DNA of 64,000 nucleotides, taken from positions 62,001 through 126,000 of the forward strand of contig NZ_JAGPXE010000001.1 in assembly GCF_018070075.1 (NCBI RefSeq), in the 5' to 3' direction. How positions within the stretch are numbered: the stretch's first letter is position 1; each line of letters starts with the position of its first letter. Shown piece after piece: positions 8,067 to 15,884 of the stretch. Made by a program: the position numbers and the translations under genes. The stretch comes from Saccharopolyspora endophytica. Lineage in GTDB: Bacteria > Actinomycetota > Actinomycetes > Mycobacteriales > Pseudonocardiaceae. The notes beneath the pieces were generated by a model. It searched no databases and was not told the DNA's origin. It saw only the letters and a program-made list of their open reading frames with translations.

Positions 8067-9220
8067 GTCGGCACCTCCTCGACGGCCCGGACCCCGCCGT
8101 CGACCAGGTGGTACCGGTTGAACCGCTCCGCCAGTTCCCCCGCCTTGGCGTGCCGGAACCAGACCCGGTCCCCGATGCGCAGGCCACGCGCCGGCGCACC
8201 GGTCACCGGTGTCTGCACCTCACCGGCACCCTCGGCCCCCAGGAGACCCAGGCCGTTCGGCCAGTGCGGTGCCGGAACCCGGTCCGCCCCGGGCGGTCCG
8301 GAAGCGATGTAGCCGCCGCCGAACAACGTCGCGATGCGCCTGGCCGGTCGGTGCACGACCGGCAGGGCGTAGAGCACGGCCGGCCGCGGCTGGAAGGCGC
8401 GGTAGGCGTCGAACAAGGTAGGGCCGATCAGCCCGGAACCCGCCGCGACCTCGGTGATGATCCCGTCCTCCACCGCGGTCCGCTCCAGGCTGCCGGTTCC
8501 GCCGCCGTTGACGAACTCCAGGTCCGCGACCTCGCGGACCTCGCGCACCACCGCCGCCCGCCGCTGCGCCAGCTCGGCGGCGGAGCGGCGCTGGATGCCG
8601 CGCAGCAGCGCCCCGCGCAGCGGCCTGCCGGGCGGGGCGTCGCCGAGCCCTGCGATCTGGCCCTCGTAGGCCATCAGCCCGACCAGCTGGAATCCCGCGC
8701 GGCGCTGGGCCGCTTCGGCGAACCGCCGCACCTGCGCCGGGGTGTGCAGCGGGGACCGGCGGGTGCCGATGTGCACCCCGGGCACCGGCCGCCACGAGGC
8801 GTCGACCTCGACGCATAGCCGGATGTCCGGCCGGTCGCGCCCGACCGCGGCGTCGATGAGGTCCAGGTGATCGGTCGAGTCGACCATGACGCTGATCGCC
8901 GCCGCGGCGGACGGGTTCGCGGCGAGCTCCCGCAGCGCGGAGCGGTCCGCGGTCGGGTAGGCGACCAGGATGTCGTCGCTGAGGCCTTCGCCGTGCAGCC
9001 ACAGGGCTTCGGCCAGGGAGTAGCACATCAGGCCCGCGTAGCCGTCGATCCGCAGCGCGCGGGCGATGAGCTCCCGGCACCGGACGGATTTCGTGGCGAT
9101 CCGGATCGGCACACCTGCCGCGCGGCGCACCAGGTCCTGGGCGTTGTGGTCGAAGGCTGCCAAGTCCACCGCTACGAACGGTGCCTCGATTTCGCTGGTG
9201 ATCTCGTCGATCCGGCGCAC
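8036..9220 (-). CDS. PLP-dependent alanine-racemase-fold protein (amino acid deaminase/aldolase type)
   Basis: 394 residues from a GTG at 9220. The N-terminal part fits a fold-type III PLP barrel; the conserved lysine is in RIATKSVR, where PLP should form its Schiff base. Later landmarks are VEVDASWRPVPGVHIGTRR, GLMAYEGQIAG, FVNGGGTGS and EVAAGSGLIGPTLFD, then a C-terminal beta domain ending near LVDGG. The pattern matches proteins annotated as amino acid deaminase/aldolase or D-threonine-aldolase-like; the substrate is unknown. It is divergent from the sugar-lactone oxidase gene, sharing a short intergenic region with a perfect inverted repeat, so the two may be co-regulated. Confidence 0.8.
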   Translation of the reverse strand: MRRIDEITSEIEAPFVAVDLAAFDHNAQDLVRRAAGVPIRIATKSVRCRELIARALRIDGYAGLMCYSLAEALWLHGEGLSDDILVAYPTADRSALRELAANPSAAAAISVMVDSTDHLDLIDAAVGRDRPDIRLCVEVDASWRPVPGVHIGTRRSPLHTPAQVRRFAEAAQRRAGFQLVGLMAYEGQIAGLGDAPPGRPLRGALLRGIQRRSAAELAQRRAAVVREVREVADLEFVNGGGTGSLERTAVEDGIITEVAAGSGLIGPTLFDAYRAFQPRPAVLYALPVVHRPARRIATLFGGGYIASGPPGADRVPAPHWPNGLGLLGAEGAGEVQTPVTGAPARGLRIGDRVWFRHAKAGELAERFNRYHLVDGGVRAVEEVPTYRGEGRSFG

Positions 9221-9247
9221 GCCGCCAACCGTATGCCGATGGGCCTT

Positions 9248-9272
9248 GTTATGTGAATCGGTTTCACATAAC
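9248..9272. promoter_or_regulatory. Perfect 10+10 bp inverted repeat between divergent genes
   Basis: GTTATGTGAA (9248-9257), spacer TCGGT, TTCACATAAC (9263-9272). It lies 28 bases upstream of one start codon and 43 bases upstream of the other. It is a strong operator candidate for both genes; the protein that binds it is not evident. Confidence 0.6.
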
Positions 9273-9315
9273 TTCAGCCCATCGCGCCGACCACCTCACC
9301 CATTGGAGGCCCGGC

Positions 9316-10650
9316 ATGCAGCGTGATCCGGCCACCGCACAGCCGTGGACCAACTGGGGACGCACGACCACCGCGCACCCGGCGCGGGTCGTCGCCCCGC
9401 GAGACACCGCCGAAGCCGCCGAGGCGATCCGCGCCGCGACCCGGGAGGGCCTGCGGGTGCGGCCGATCGGGTCCGGGCACTCGTTCTCCGCCGTGGCCTC
9501 GCCGGAATCCGGTGTGGCGCTGGACCTCCGGCACTGGTCGGGGATCATCCACGCCGACCCGTCGACCGGCCTGGTCACCGCGCACGGCGGCACCCCGCTG
9601 CACGTGCTCAACGCCGAACTCGACTCGCTGGGCCTGGCGATGGCCAACCTCGGCGACATCGACCAGCAGACCGTCGCCGGCGCCATCTCCACCGGAACGC
9701 ACGGCACCGGAGCCGGTCTCGGCGGTCTGGCCACGCAGGTGGAGGCGCTGGAACTGCTGCTCGCCGACGGCACCGAGGTGCGCTGCTCGCCGACCGAGAA
9801 CCCCGAGCTCTTCGCCGCGGGCAGGCTCGGACTGGGCGCGCTCGGCGTGATCACCACCGTGACGCTGCGCTGCGTCCCGGCGTTCACGCTGGCGGCCGAA
9901 GAACGCCCGGCGCCGCTGGAGGAGGTGCTCGCCGACTTCCACGGGCTCGCCGAGGCCAACGACCACTTCGAGTTCCACTGGTTCCCGCACAGCCGCAACG
10001 CCATGGTCAAGCGCAACAACCGGCATCCGGGACCGCCGCGCCCGCTGCACCCGGTGCGGCACTTCCTGGAGTACGAGGTGATGGAGAACCGCCTGTTCGG
10101 CGCGGTCTGCGGGATCGGGAAGGCCGTTCCCGCGCTGGTCCGGCCGCTGAACCGGTTCTGCGCCGCGACCTGGTCGGCCCGCAACTACCAGGACCGCTCG
10201 TTCCGGGTGTTCACCACGCCGCGCCGGATCCGGTTCGTGGAGACCGAGTACGCGTTCCCCCGCGAGATCGTCCCGGACGTGGTGCGCGCACTGCGCGAGG
10301 TCGTCGGGCGGCTGGCCGACCCGGTGATGTTCCCGGTGGAGGTGCGGGTCGCCCGGGCCGACGACGTGTGGCTGTCCACCGCGCACGGCCGCGACACCGG
10401 CTACATCGCGGTGCACCAGTTCCTGGGAATGCCCCACCGGCACTTCTTCGACGCCTTCGAGGCGATCGCCCGGGACGCGGGCGGGCGACCGCACTGGGGG
10501 AAGATGCACCGCCTGGACGCCGCCGCGTTGTCCGGCATTTACCCCCGGTTCAACGAGTTTCGGCAGGTCCGCGCCTCGGTGGATCCGGGCGGGATCTTCC
10601 ACAACTCGTACCTGGACCGCGTCCTGGGGCCTGTGGATAACCCGAACTGA
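9316..10650 (+). CDS. FAD-dependent sugar-1,4-lactone oxidase (D-arabinono-1,4-lactone oxidase family)
   Basis: 444 residues; the ATG at 9316 has TTGGAGG 6 bases upstream. The N-terminal half is a VAO-type FAD-binding domain (RVVAPRDTAEAAEAIRAA; GSGHSFSAVA, whose His is the expected covalent FAD attachment site; TVAGAISTGTHGTGAGLGGL). The C-terminal half is the ALO domain, ending with RPHWGKMHRLDA, YPRFNEFRQVRASVDP and IFHNSYLDRVLG. Family members oxidise aldono-lactones or related polyols with O2; the actual substrate is not known. The 3' end abuts the stop of the next, convergent gene with no gap. A DnaA-box-like TGTGGATAA lies within its last codons. Confidence 0.88.
   Translation: MQRDPATAQPWTNWGRTTTAHPARVVAPRDTAEAAEAIRAATREGLRVRPIGSGHSFSAVASPESGVALDLRHWSGIIHADPSTGLVTAHGGTPLHVLNAELDSLGLAMANLGDIDQQTVAGAISTGTHGTGAGLGGLATQVEALELLLADGTEVRCSPTENPELFAAGRLGLGALGVITTVTLRCVPAFTLAAEERPAPLEEVLADFHGLAEANDHFEFHWFPHSRNAMVKRNNRHPGPPRPLHPVRHFLEYEVMENRLFGAVCGIGKAVPALVRPLNRFCAATWSARNYQDRSFRVFTTPRRIRFVETEYAFPREIVPDVVRALREVVGRLADPVMFPVEVRVARADDVWLSTAHGRDTGYIAVHQFLGMPHRHFFDAFEAIARDAGGRPHWGKMHRLDAAALSGIYPRFNEFRQVRASVDPGGIFHNSYLDRVLGPVDNPN
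10632..10640 (-). promoter_or_regulatory. DnaA-box-like sequence inside the lactone oxidase 3' end
   Basis: TGTGGATAA, the complement of TTATCCACA, a classical DnaA box. It is a single site in coding sequence, about 29 kb from oriC. Its significance depends on the larger cluster 0.7 kb away. Confidence 0.4.
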
Positions 10651-11307
10651 TTACCCCGCCGCGGCACGCACCGCGTCGGTGATCGCAACGTCACCGCCGA
10701 CGAGTTCCAGAGCCCGTCCGGCGGTCCCCGGTTCGCGCAGCAGGGCCGCCAGAACGGCGGCCACGTCGCGGCGCGTGACCGCGTCCCGGCCGACCTCCTC
10801 GGCGAGCGTGACCCGGCCGGTGGGCTCGTCGTCGGTGAGCCGTCCCGGGCGCAGGATCGTCCACTGGAGATCGCGCCCGCGCAGGTCCTCCTCGGCCGCC
10901 CGCTTGGCGTCCAAATAGGCCCCGAACACCGGGTCCACGTCGGGCGGGTTGGGGGTGCGGGTGCCCATCGAGCTCACCTGCACGAAGCGTCGAATTCCGG
11001 CCTGCTGACAGGCATCCGCGAGCAGCGCGGAGGCTCCGCGGTCCACTGTGTCCTTGCGCGGAGCACCGCTGCCCGGGCCCGCTCCCGCGAGGAAGACGGC
11101 GGCGTCCACTCCGGACAGCCGGCCCGCCAGCTCGGCCGCTCCGGCGCTCTCCAGATCGAGCACCAGGGGCTCGACGCCGTCGGTTTCGAGGTCGGCCGCG
11201 TGGTCGGGGTTGCGGATGATTCCGAGGACCTGATCGCCCCGTTCGGAGAGCAGTCGGCCGAGCGGCCGAGCGATCTTCCCGTGGGCTCCGGCGATGACGA
11301 TGCGCAT
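10651..11307 (-). CDS. NAD(P)-binding atypical short-chain dehydrogenase (NmrA/YwnB-like)
   Basis: 218 residues from an ATG at 11307. A Rossmann nucleotide-binding start (MRIVIAGAHGKIARPLGRLL) replaces the classical GxxGxxG. VDAAVFLAGAG and RRFVQVSSMGTRTP follow, then WTILRPGRLTDDEPTGRV, as in NmrA-like and SDR a5-type proteins that often lack the catalytic Tyr-x-x-x-Lys. Many act as redox-sensing or epimerase-like enzymes; the role here is unknown. It converges on the lactone oxidase with abutting stops. A cluster of DnaA-box-like sites lies 50-105 bases upstream of its start and could influence its promoter. Confidence 0.82.
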   Translation of the reverse strand: MRIVIAGAHGKIARPLGRLLSERGDQVLGIIRNPDHAADLETDGVEPLVLDLESAGAAELAGRLSGVDAAVFLAGAGPGSGAPRKDTVDRGASALLADACQQAGIRRFVQVSSMGTRTPNPPDVDPVFGAYLDAKRAAEEDLRGRDLQWTILRPGRLTDDEPTGRVTLAEEVGRDAVTRRDVAAVLAALLREPGTAGRALELVGGDVAITDAVRAAAG

Positions 11308-11355
11308 GTCCCCACGGTAGGCCCGATGCCGTTGCTCAACCGTTCAAGCACGGCC

Positions 11356-11411
11356 TGTGGACAACTCGCGATTTCTGGGGATAACCCACCTGTGGACACA
11401 CCTGTGGACAA
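11356..11411 (-). promoter_or_regulatory. Cluster of four DnaA-box-like sites outside oriC
   Basis: TGTGGACAA at 11356-11364, TGGGGATAA at 11376-11384, TGTGGACAC at 11391-11399 and TGTGGACAA at 11403-11411, all in the same orientation. Two are exact complements of TTGTCCACA. They lie upstream of the NAD(P)-binding protein gene. Such clusters can titrate DnaA or make a promoter DnaA-responsive; function is inferred. Confidence 0.6.
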
Positions 11412-11539
11412 CTCCCGGAGAAGCCTCGATCAGAGTCGGCGGACGGAGCCCGCCCACGCTGCGCGGTAGCGTGGTCCGGGCGGGCATCCGTCCGCTTCTC
11501 CCCCTCCAGCAGGCAACCCCCTGCCCACCGGTTGTAAGT

Positions 11540-11600
11540 GCAGTTCCAGCTGAAGCCCCCCGGTCCAACTGGAACTGCGGCCCCCAGGGGCCTTCAGCTG
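11540..11600. terminator. Overlapping hairpins at the 3' end of the unknown gene
   Basis: GCAGTTCCAG (11540-11549) pairs with CTGGAACTGC (11569-11578). CAGCTGAAGCCCC (11547-11559) can instead pair with GGGGCCTTCAGCTG (11587-11600, one bulge). The two stems share bases, so they exclude each other or form a pseudoknot. The place, at the end of the minus-strand gene, suggests a terminator. Confidence 0.4.
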
Positions 11601-12235
11601 CGCGACGGCGCTGGAGCTTCAGCCGACAGCAGTTGCTGGTAGACGACCTCGTTCACCCATCGCGAGACCGCGGTGTGCTCGACCGGCGGCGCGTCGTCGA
11701 GGCTGTGCCCCGGGAGTTCTTCGCGCACGTCGTCACCGTCGGCGCTGAGCACCGCGATGCCGAACTGGCGGGCGCGGATCAGGCAGGTCTCGGCGAAGTC
11801 CGGCGCGACGGCCACGCTGCGCGGCACGACGATCGCCGCGTTGACGAAGCGGGCGAAGGGCACCGCGGCGGTCAGCGCGGTGCGCCAGTGGCGCGCCGGC
11901 GCGAGGACTCCGGTGATGCGGGCCGCGGGCGGTGGCACCCGGCCGTCCATCTCGGGCCAGACCCAGGTGGCGATCTCCGCGCGGTCCAGGACCGGACCGC
12001 TGGCGAAGACCAGGCGCTCGGCGTGGGCGTCGGGCACCAGTTCCGCGGTGGCGATGATCTGGCGTCCGAGCAACTTGACCGGCGGCAGCACGCTGCCGGT
12101 CCAGCCCATCGCGTCCACCGATCGCTGGGCGAGCCGGCCCATGGAGGCGGCCTGCCCCAGCGGCGACCGGACCTGCGTGGTCGAGCAGGCTCTGAGCTCG
12201 TCTTCGGACCAGGCATGTCCCGGCATTGCGGTCAC
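11594..12235 (-). CDS. Hypothetical protein (213 aa)
   Basis: 213 residues from a GTG at 12235 with GGGAGG 9 bases upstream; an ATG three codons later is the alternative. No domain is recognised. It looks like a soluble alpha/beta protein with SPLGQAASMGRLAQRSVDAM near the N-terminus, then VLAPARHWRTALTAAVPFAR and VNAAIVVPRSVAVAPDFAET, followed by an acidic stretch near residue 180 (VLSADGDDVREEL). There are no signal peptide or membrane segments. It is transcribed towards the overlapping hairpins at 11540-11600 and has no obvious operon partner. Confidence 0.6.
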   Translation of the reverse strand: MTAMPGHAWSEDELRACSTTQVRSPLGQAASMGRLAQRSVDAMGWTGSVLPPVKLLGRQIIATAELVPDAHAERLVFASGPVLDRAEIATWVWPEMDGRVPPPAARITGVLAPARHWRTALTAAVPFARFVNAAIVVPRSVAVAPDFAETCLIRARQFGIAVLSADGDDVREELPGHSLDDAPPVEHTAVSRWVNEVVYQQLLSAEAPAPSRS

Positions 12236-12580
12236 AGCGTTCCGCCTCCCTCGCGCTACGTGCACTCCGCGACTTCAACTTCCCCCGGCCACCGGTGCGG
12301 GGGCCACGTTGACTAAAACAGCTCCGAGGCGGTTCTGCGCTGCTCATCGGGGGTCGCTGCGATCGGCGGCGGGCAGCTGTCGGTGACCGGTCGACGAATG
12401 ACATGGGGGCTTCAGCCCCGCCATGCGGCCAAACAGGTGATCCCTACCCGACACCCGCACGACAACGCCTTCCGCCCGTCATTCATGGCCCTGAAAATCC
12501 GCGCATGATCTCTGCGCCGGTCACGCGACCTGCACAAATGTACAGTTGACGGATTATTCGGCCAGTAAGCGGAAGATTAT
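12236..12580. other. Intergenic region, no gene seen
   Basis: Contains a short hairpin (GGGGCT, loop TC, AGCCCC at 12406-12419) inside a CATG...CATG frame, and an AT-richer stretch near 12530-12575 downstream of the IclR gene stop. No plausible coding sequence was found on either strand. Confidence 0.4.
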
Positions 12581-13369
12581 TCACCGCTGCAGCGCGTCGA
12601 GGTTGACCCGTTCGCCCTCTGCCAGCCGCTGCCGGATGCCGTCGGCCGCGGGCAGCAGCGAGCGGACGAGCCGGGTGACGTCGGCCCGGACGCTGTGAGC
12701 GACCACTCCGAGCGCCGCGACCACCGTTCCCGAGGCGTCGTGGACGGGCACGGCCACCGAGCAGTTCCCGAGCGTCATCTCCTCGTTGGCGGAGGCGTAG
12801 CCGCGGGTGCGCACGCCCTGCAGCTCGCGGCCGAGCCGGCCGGGCTCGGTGATCGTGTAGGCGGTGTGCCGGGACAGACCGGTCTCGCAGCAGGAGTGCA
12901 GAACGCTCGCGGGCGCGTGCGCGAGGAGGACCTTGCCGACCCCGGTCGCGTGCAGCGGCAGCCGTCCACCAGTGCGGGAGACGATCGGCACAGCCCTGGG
13001 CGTCGTGAGCTTCTCCACGTACAGGGCGTCCAGCTCGTCCCGGACCGCCAGGTGCACGTTGTCGTGAGTGGTTTCGCACAGCTCCTGCATGTAGGGCAGC
13101 GCGGCTTCGCGCAGCCGCCCGTTCACCGGGGCCAGCAGGCCGATCTCCCACAGCCGCAACCCGATGACGTACCGCCCGTCGGGGTCGCGCTGCAGCGCAC
13201 CCCAGAGCTCCAGCTCGCGCACCAGCCGGTGCGCGGTGGCCAGCGGGATGTCGGCCCGCTGCGCGATGCCCGTCAAGGTCAGCCGAGGGTGCTCCGCGTC
13301 GAAGGCGGTGAGCACGCTCAAGGCACGAGCGGTCACCGACCGCCCAGGATCCCGACTGTTTCCCGCCAC
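12581..13369 (-). CDS. IclR-family transcriptional regulator
   Basis: 262 residues; the GTG at 13369 has GGAGGTGG 5 bases upstream and was preferred to the longer frame. The winged helix-turn-helix is at about 10-75 (RSVTARALSVLTAFDAEHPR; LTGIAQRADIPLATAHRLVR). The IclR effector domain follows (YVEKLTTPRAVPIVSRTGGR; LPLHATGVGKVLLAHAP; ANEEMTLGNCSVAVPVHDAS; ALGVVAHS). The family regulates catabolic and amino-acid genes; the target is not evident, as no catabolic genes adjoin it. An unusual A/C-rich leader of about 320 bases lies upstream. Confidence 0.88.
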   Translation of the reverse strand: MAGNSRDPGRSVTARALSVLTAFDAEHPRLTLTGIAQRADIPLATAHRLVRELELWGALQRDPDGRYVIGLRLWEIGLLAPVNGRLREAALPYMQELCETTHDNVHLAVRDELDALYVEKLTTPRAVPIVSRTGGRLPLHATGVGKVLLAHAPASVLHSCCETGLSRHTAYTITEPGRLGRELQGVRTRGYASANEEMTLGNCSVAVPVHDASGTVVAALGVVAHSVRADVTRLVRSLLPAADGIRQRLAEGERVNLDALQR

Positions 13370-13693
13370 GAGGCCACCTCCGAGCCACAACCCCCAGCCG
13401 GACTCCCCCACCCCAGCACAAGAACCACCCAACACCAAGAAAGATCACGAAAAGATTTCGCTCAACGCTGAACCCCACAAAAACCCCCAAACCAACCAAG
13501 AACGAGCCCACAAGGAGAGGACACGAGGGGGGAAGAAGCAGACGCGGCGAGGACCGGAAACCCGAGGCCGAAGGCCGAGCACGAGGTGTGACGTGAGCAG
13601 GCCGAAGAAGAAACCAAGGCGACGACCAGGAAGAACGCGCCCAGCCGCACCGTGGGGGGCATGGGGGGTTCGACCCCCCAACATGACGACGAA
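13370..13693. promoter_or_regulatory. Long A/C-rich upstream region of the IclR gene
   Basis: 324 bases between the IclR start and the tRNA-Leu terminator. From about 13410 to 13620 the plus strand is rich in A and C with runs of AAAA and CCCC, unlike neighbouring sequence. The minus strand has a hydrophobic 79-codon open frame (13445-13684), but it lacks a ribosome site and is not called. Confidence 0.35.
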
Positions 13694-13732
13694 GAAGGCC
13701 CCACCGGCGAAGCATGAGCCGGTGGGGCCTTC
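13694..13732 (-). terminator. Terminator of tRNA-Leu
   Basis: A 15-bp perfect stem (GAAGGCCCCACCGGC at 13694-13708 with its complement at 13718-13732). It ends 4 bases past the tRNA 3' end, and TTCTTCG follows on the minus strand. Confidence 0.8.
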
Positions 13733-13736
13733 GAAG

Positions 13737-13819
13737 TGGGCGAGGAGGGAGTTGAACCCTCACGTCCTTTCGGACACACGGACCTGAACCGTGCGCGTCT
13801 GCCATTCCGCCACTCGCCC
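13737..13819 (-). tRNA. tRNA-Leu (anticodon CAG)
   Basis: The minus strand folds as a class II tRNA: 5' GGGCGAG pairs with CTCGCCC at the 3' end. The D-arm contains GGCGGAATGGCAGACGC, and the anticodon stem CACGG/CCGTG encloses TTCAGGT with CAG at the anticodon. A variable arm (GTGTCCGAAAGGACGT) and a T-arm with GGTTCAACTCC follow. CCA is not encoded. It sits just before fhaA on the opposite strand, a place where actinobacteria commonly carry a tRNA-Leu. Confidence 0.95.
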
Positions 13820-14035
13820 GTGGCACGATGAGAAGCTTAACTTGCCGCTTTTCACCGCTGGGCACCGGGGTGAGCTTTCGCTTTTCCCTGCTGCCCTGTT
13901 GGCGAAAAGAAGATTAGCACGGCCCTGAGAGGGGTCTGCGCAGGGGGGTCAGGAAGTTGGGAGCAGGGCGGTGTCTCGGGCCGTGGGCCCAGATACGATG
14001 GTCGGCAGAAGTCGTACGCGTGGAGGGATATTGCC

Positions 14036-15376
14036 GTGGGCCTCGTGCAGCGCTTTGAGCGCCGGATCGAAGGCATCGTCGGTAATGGCTTTGCGCGCGT
14101 GTTCGGCGGGAACGTAGTTCCGCAGGAAGTCGCCCAGGCCTTGCAGCGAGATGCTGAGCTGAAGGTCAGGGAGCTTGCCGGTGGTCGGTTGCTCGCTTGT
14201 AACCACTACGTTGTGCAACTGAGCCCGTCGGACCATGATCGGCTCACCGGCGATGAGGACCGGGTGACGGACCTCCTCGCCGACTGCGTTCAAGAGCACC
14301 TCACCGAGCAGGGGTGGGACACATATGGTGACGTCGTAGTCTCCCTGGAGCGCTCTGAAACGCTGCACACGGGACAGTTTCGAATCAGTTCGACCGTCGA
14401 CCCCGATGTAACTCGACGGCCGACACAACCGCGTACCGCAGGAGACCGACCCATGAGCCAGCCACCAGGCCACTACCCCCAGGGAGATCCGTACAACCAG
14501 CAGGGGCAGTACGGCTACGACCAGGGATACGGCCAAGGCCAGGACCCCAACTACGGCTACGGTCAGCAGCCCGGCTACGACCAGCAGGGTTATGGCCAGC
14601 AGCAGGGCTACGGTCAGCAGCCCGGCTACGACCAGCAGGGCGGGTACGGCCAGCCGCCGCAGCCCGGCTACGACCAGGGCTACGCACAGCAGCCCGGGTA
14701 CGACCAGGGCTACGGCCAGCCGCCGCAGCAGCCCGGTTTCGACCAGGGTTACGGGCAGCAGCCGCCGCAGCAGGGATTCGACCAGGGTTACGGCCAGCCG
14801 CCGCAGCCCGGCTACGACCAGGGTTACGGCCAGCCGCAGCAGGGTTATGACCAGGGCTACGCACAGCCGCCCGGTTTCGACCAGGGCTACGGCCAGCCCC
14901 AGCAGGGCTTCGACCAGGGCTACCCGCAGCAGCCTGGCTTCGACCAGGGCTACGGACAGCCGGGGGGTGCCTACCCGCAGAGCGCTCCGGGCGGTTTCCC
15001 GGACCAGGGCGGCTACGGCCAGCCCGGCGGTGGCTACCCGCAGAGCGCACCGGGCGGTTACCCGGCCGGTGGTCCTCGTGGTCAGATGACCGCCACGCTG
15101 CACCTGGACGACGGTTCGAACCGCTCGTACACGCTGCAGCAGGGCTCGAACATCATCGGCCGCGGACAGGAGGGCCAGTTCCGCCTTCCCGACACGGGGG
15201 TCTCGCGCAAGCACATCGAGATCACCTGGGATGGTCAGAGCGCGATGCTGGCTGATCTCGGTTCGACAAACGGCACCACGGTGAACGGCACTCCGGTGCA
15301 GACTTGGCAGTTGGCAGATGGTGACGTGATCAGGGTCGGGCATTCGTCCCTGGTCTTCCGCGCCCAGCAGGGCTGA
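14036..15376 (+). CDS. fhaA: FhaA: FHA-domain protein of cell-wall synthesis control
   Basis: 446 residues from a GTG at 14036 with GGAGGG upstream. Residues 1-120 are the DUF3662 domain ([19 protein letters not shown]). Residues about 135-350 are a low-complexity linker with ten DQGY units plus related Gly/Tyr/Gln/Pro repeats. Residues about 351-446 are the FHA domain ([34 protein letters not shown]), which binds phosphothreonine. In mycobacteria FhaA binds the phosphorylated pseudokinase part of MviN/MurJ and restrains peptidoglycan precursor flipping. It is first in the operon fhaA-fhaB-pstP-rodA-pbpA-pknA-pknB. The repeat linker is longer and more regular than I would expect. Confidence 0.95.
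   Translation: MGLVQRFERRIEGIVGNGFARVFGGNVVPQEVAQALQRDAELKVRELAGGRLLACNHYVVQLSPSDHDRLTGDEDRVTDLLADCVQEHLTEQGWDTYGDVVVSLERSETLHTGQFRISSTVDPDVTRRPTQPRTAGDRPMSQPPGHYPQGDPYNQQGQYGYDQGYGQGQDPNYGYGQQPGYDQQGYGQQQGYGQQPGYDQQGGYGQPPQPGYDQGYAQQPGYDQGYGQPPQQPGFDQGYGQQPPQQGFDQGYGQPPQPGYDQGYGQPQQGYDQGYAQPPGFDQGYGQPQQGFDQGYPQQPGFDQGYGQPGGAYPQSAPGGFPDQGGYGQPGGGYPQSAPGGYPAGGPRGQMTATLHLDDGSNRSYTLQQGSNIIGRGQEGQFRLPDTGVSRKHIEITWDGQSAMLADLGSTNGTTVNGTPVQTWQLADGDVIRVGHSSLVFRAQQG
14480..15070 (+). repeat. In-frame tandem repeats within fhaA
   Basis: Imperfect 24-33 base repeats encode GYDQGYGQ-type units (variants [24 protein letters not shown]), with ten DQGY cores. Codon choice is also nearly repeated, so the array could expand or contract by slippage. 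Confidence 0.85.
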
Positions 15377-15422
15377 GCGCGGTTCGCCGATCCCCGAATA
15401 CGAGTAGGAGCGTTCACAACAA

Positions 15423-15884
15423 GTGCCGGAGCTGGTTATTCAGCTGACCAGAGCAGGGTTTCTCGCCCTGCTCTGGTTGTTCGTGCTGGCTGCGCTTCGC
15501 GTGGTTCGTTCAGATCTCTACTCCGCGTCGGGGATGCGAGTCCCGATGCCAGGTGCGAGTCGGGCCCCGGGCAAAGCCCGGGGCAAGAGCAAGGCGCCCC
15601 GCCAGATGGTGGTGACGCACGGCGCTCTCGCCGGCACGCGCATTTCCCTGGACGGCCGGCCGATCCTGATCGGCCGAGCCGATGACTCCACGTTGGTGCT
15701 GGACGACGACTACGCGTCGACCCGGCACGCTCGGTTGTCGCTTCGCGGCTCCGATTGGTACGTGGAGGATCTAGGCTCCACTAACGGCACATACCTCGAT
15801 CGGGCGAAGGTCACGGGGCCGACCAAGGTCCCGCTCGGCGTTCCGATCAGAATCGGCAAGACGGTGATCGAGCTGCGCTCATGA
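15423..15884 (+). CDS. fhaB: FhaB (FipA): membrane-anchored FHA-domain protein
   Basis: 153 residues from a GTG at 15423. One N-terminal membrane segment (about residues 10-28, AGFLALLWLFVLAALRVV), a basic linker, then a C-terminal FHA domain ([38 protein letters not shown]). In mycobacteria this protein links PknA/PknB phosphorylation to division via FtsZ and FtsQ. The stop overlaps the pstP start by 4 bases (ATGA), indicating translational coupling. The length is normal for the family. Confidence 0.95.
   Translation: MPELVIQLTRAGFLALLWLFVLAALRVVRSDLYSASGMRVPMPGASRAPGKARGKSKAPRQMVVTHGALAGTRISLDGRPILIGRADDSTLVLDDDYASTRHARLSLRGSDWYVEDLGSTNGTYLDRAKVTGPTKVPLGVPIRIGKTVIELRS

Noticed and set aside
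13445-13684. Hydrophobic 79-codon minus-strand frame upstream of the IclR gene
   Set aside because: Its hydrophobicity follows from the A/C-rich plus strand; no ribosome site and no family.
14480-15070. Possible CRISPR array
   Set aside because: The repeats are contiguous, in frame within fhaA, and lack unique spacers.
13949-15343. Minus-strand open frame of 464 codons opposite fhaA
   Set aside because: Created by the repetitive fhaA linker; the Val/Ala/Leu repeats mirror the DQGY array and there is no start signal.
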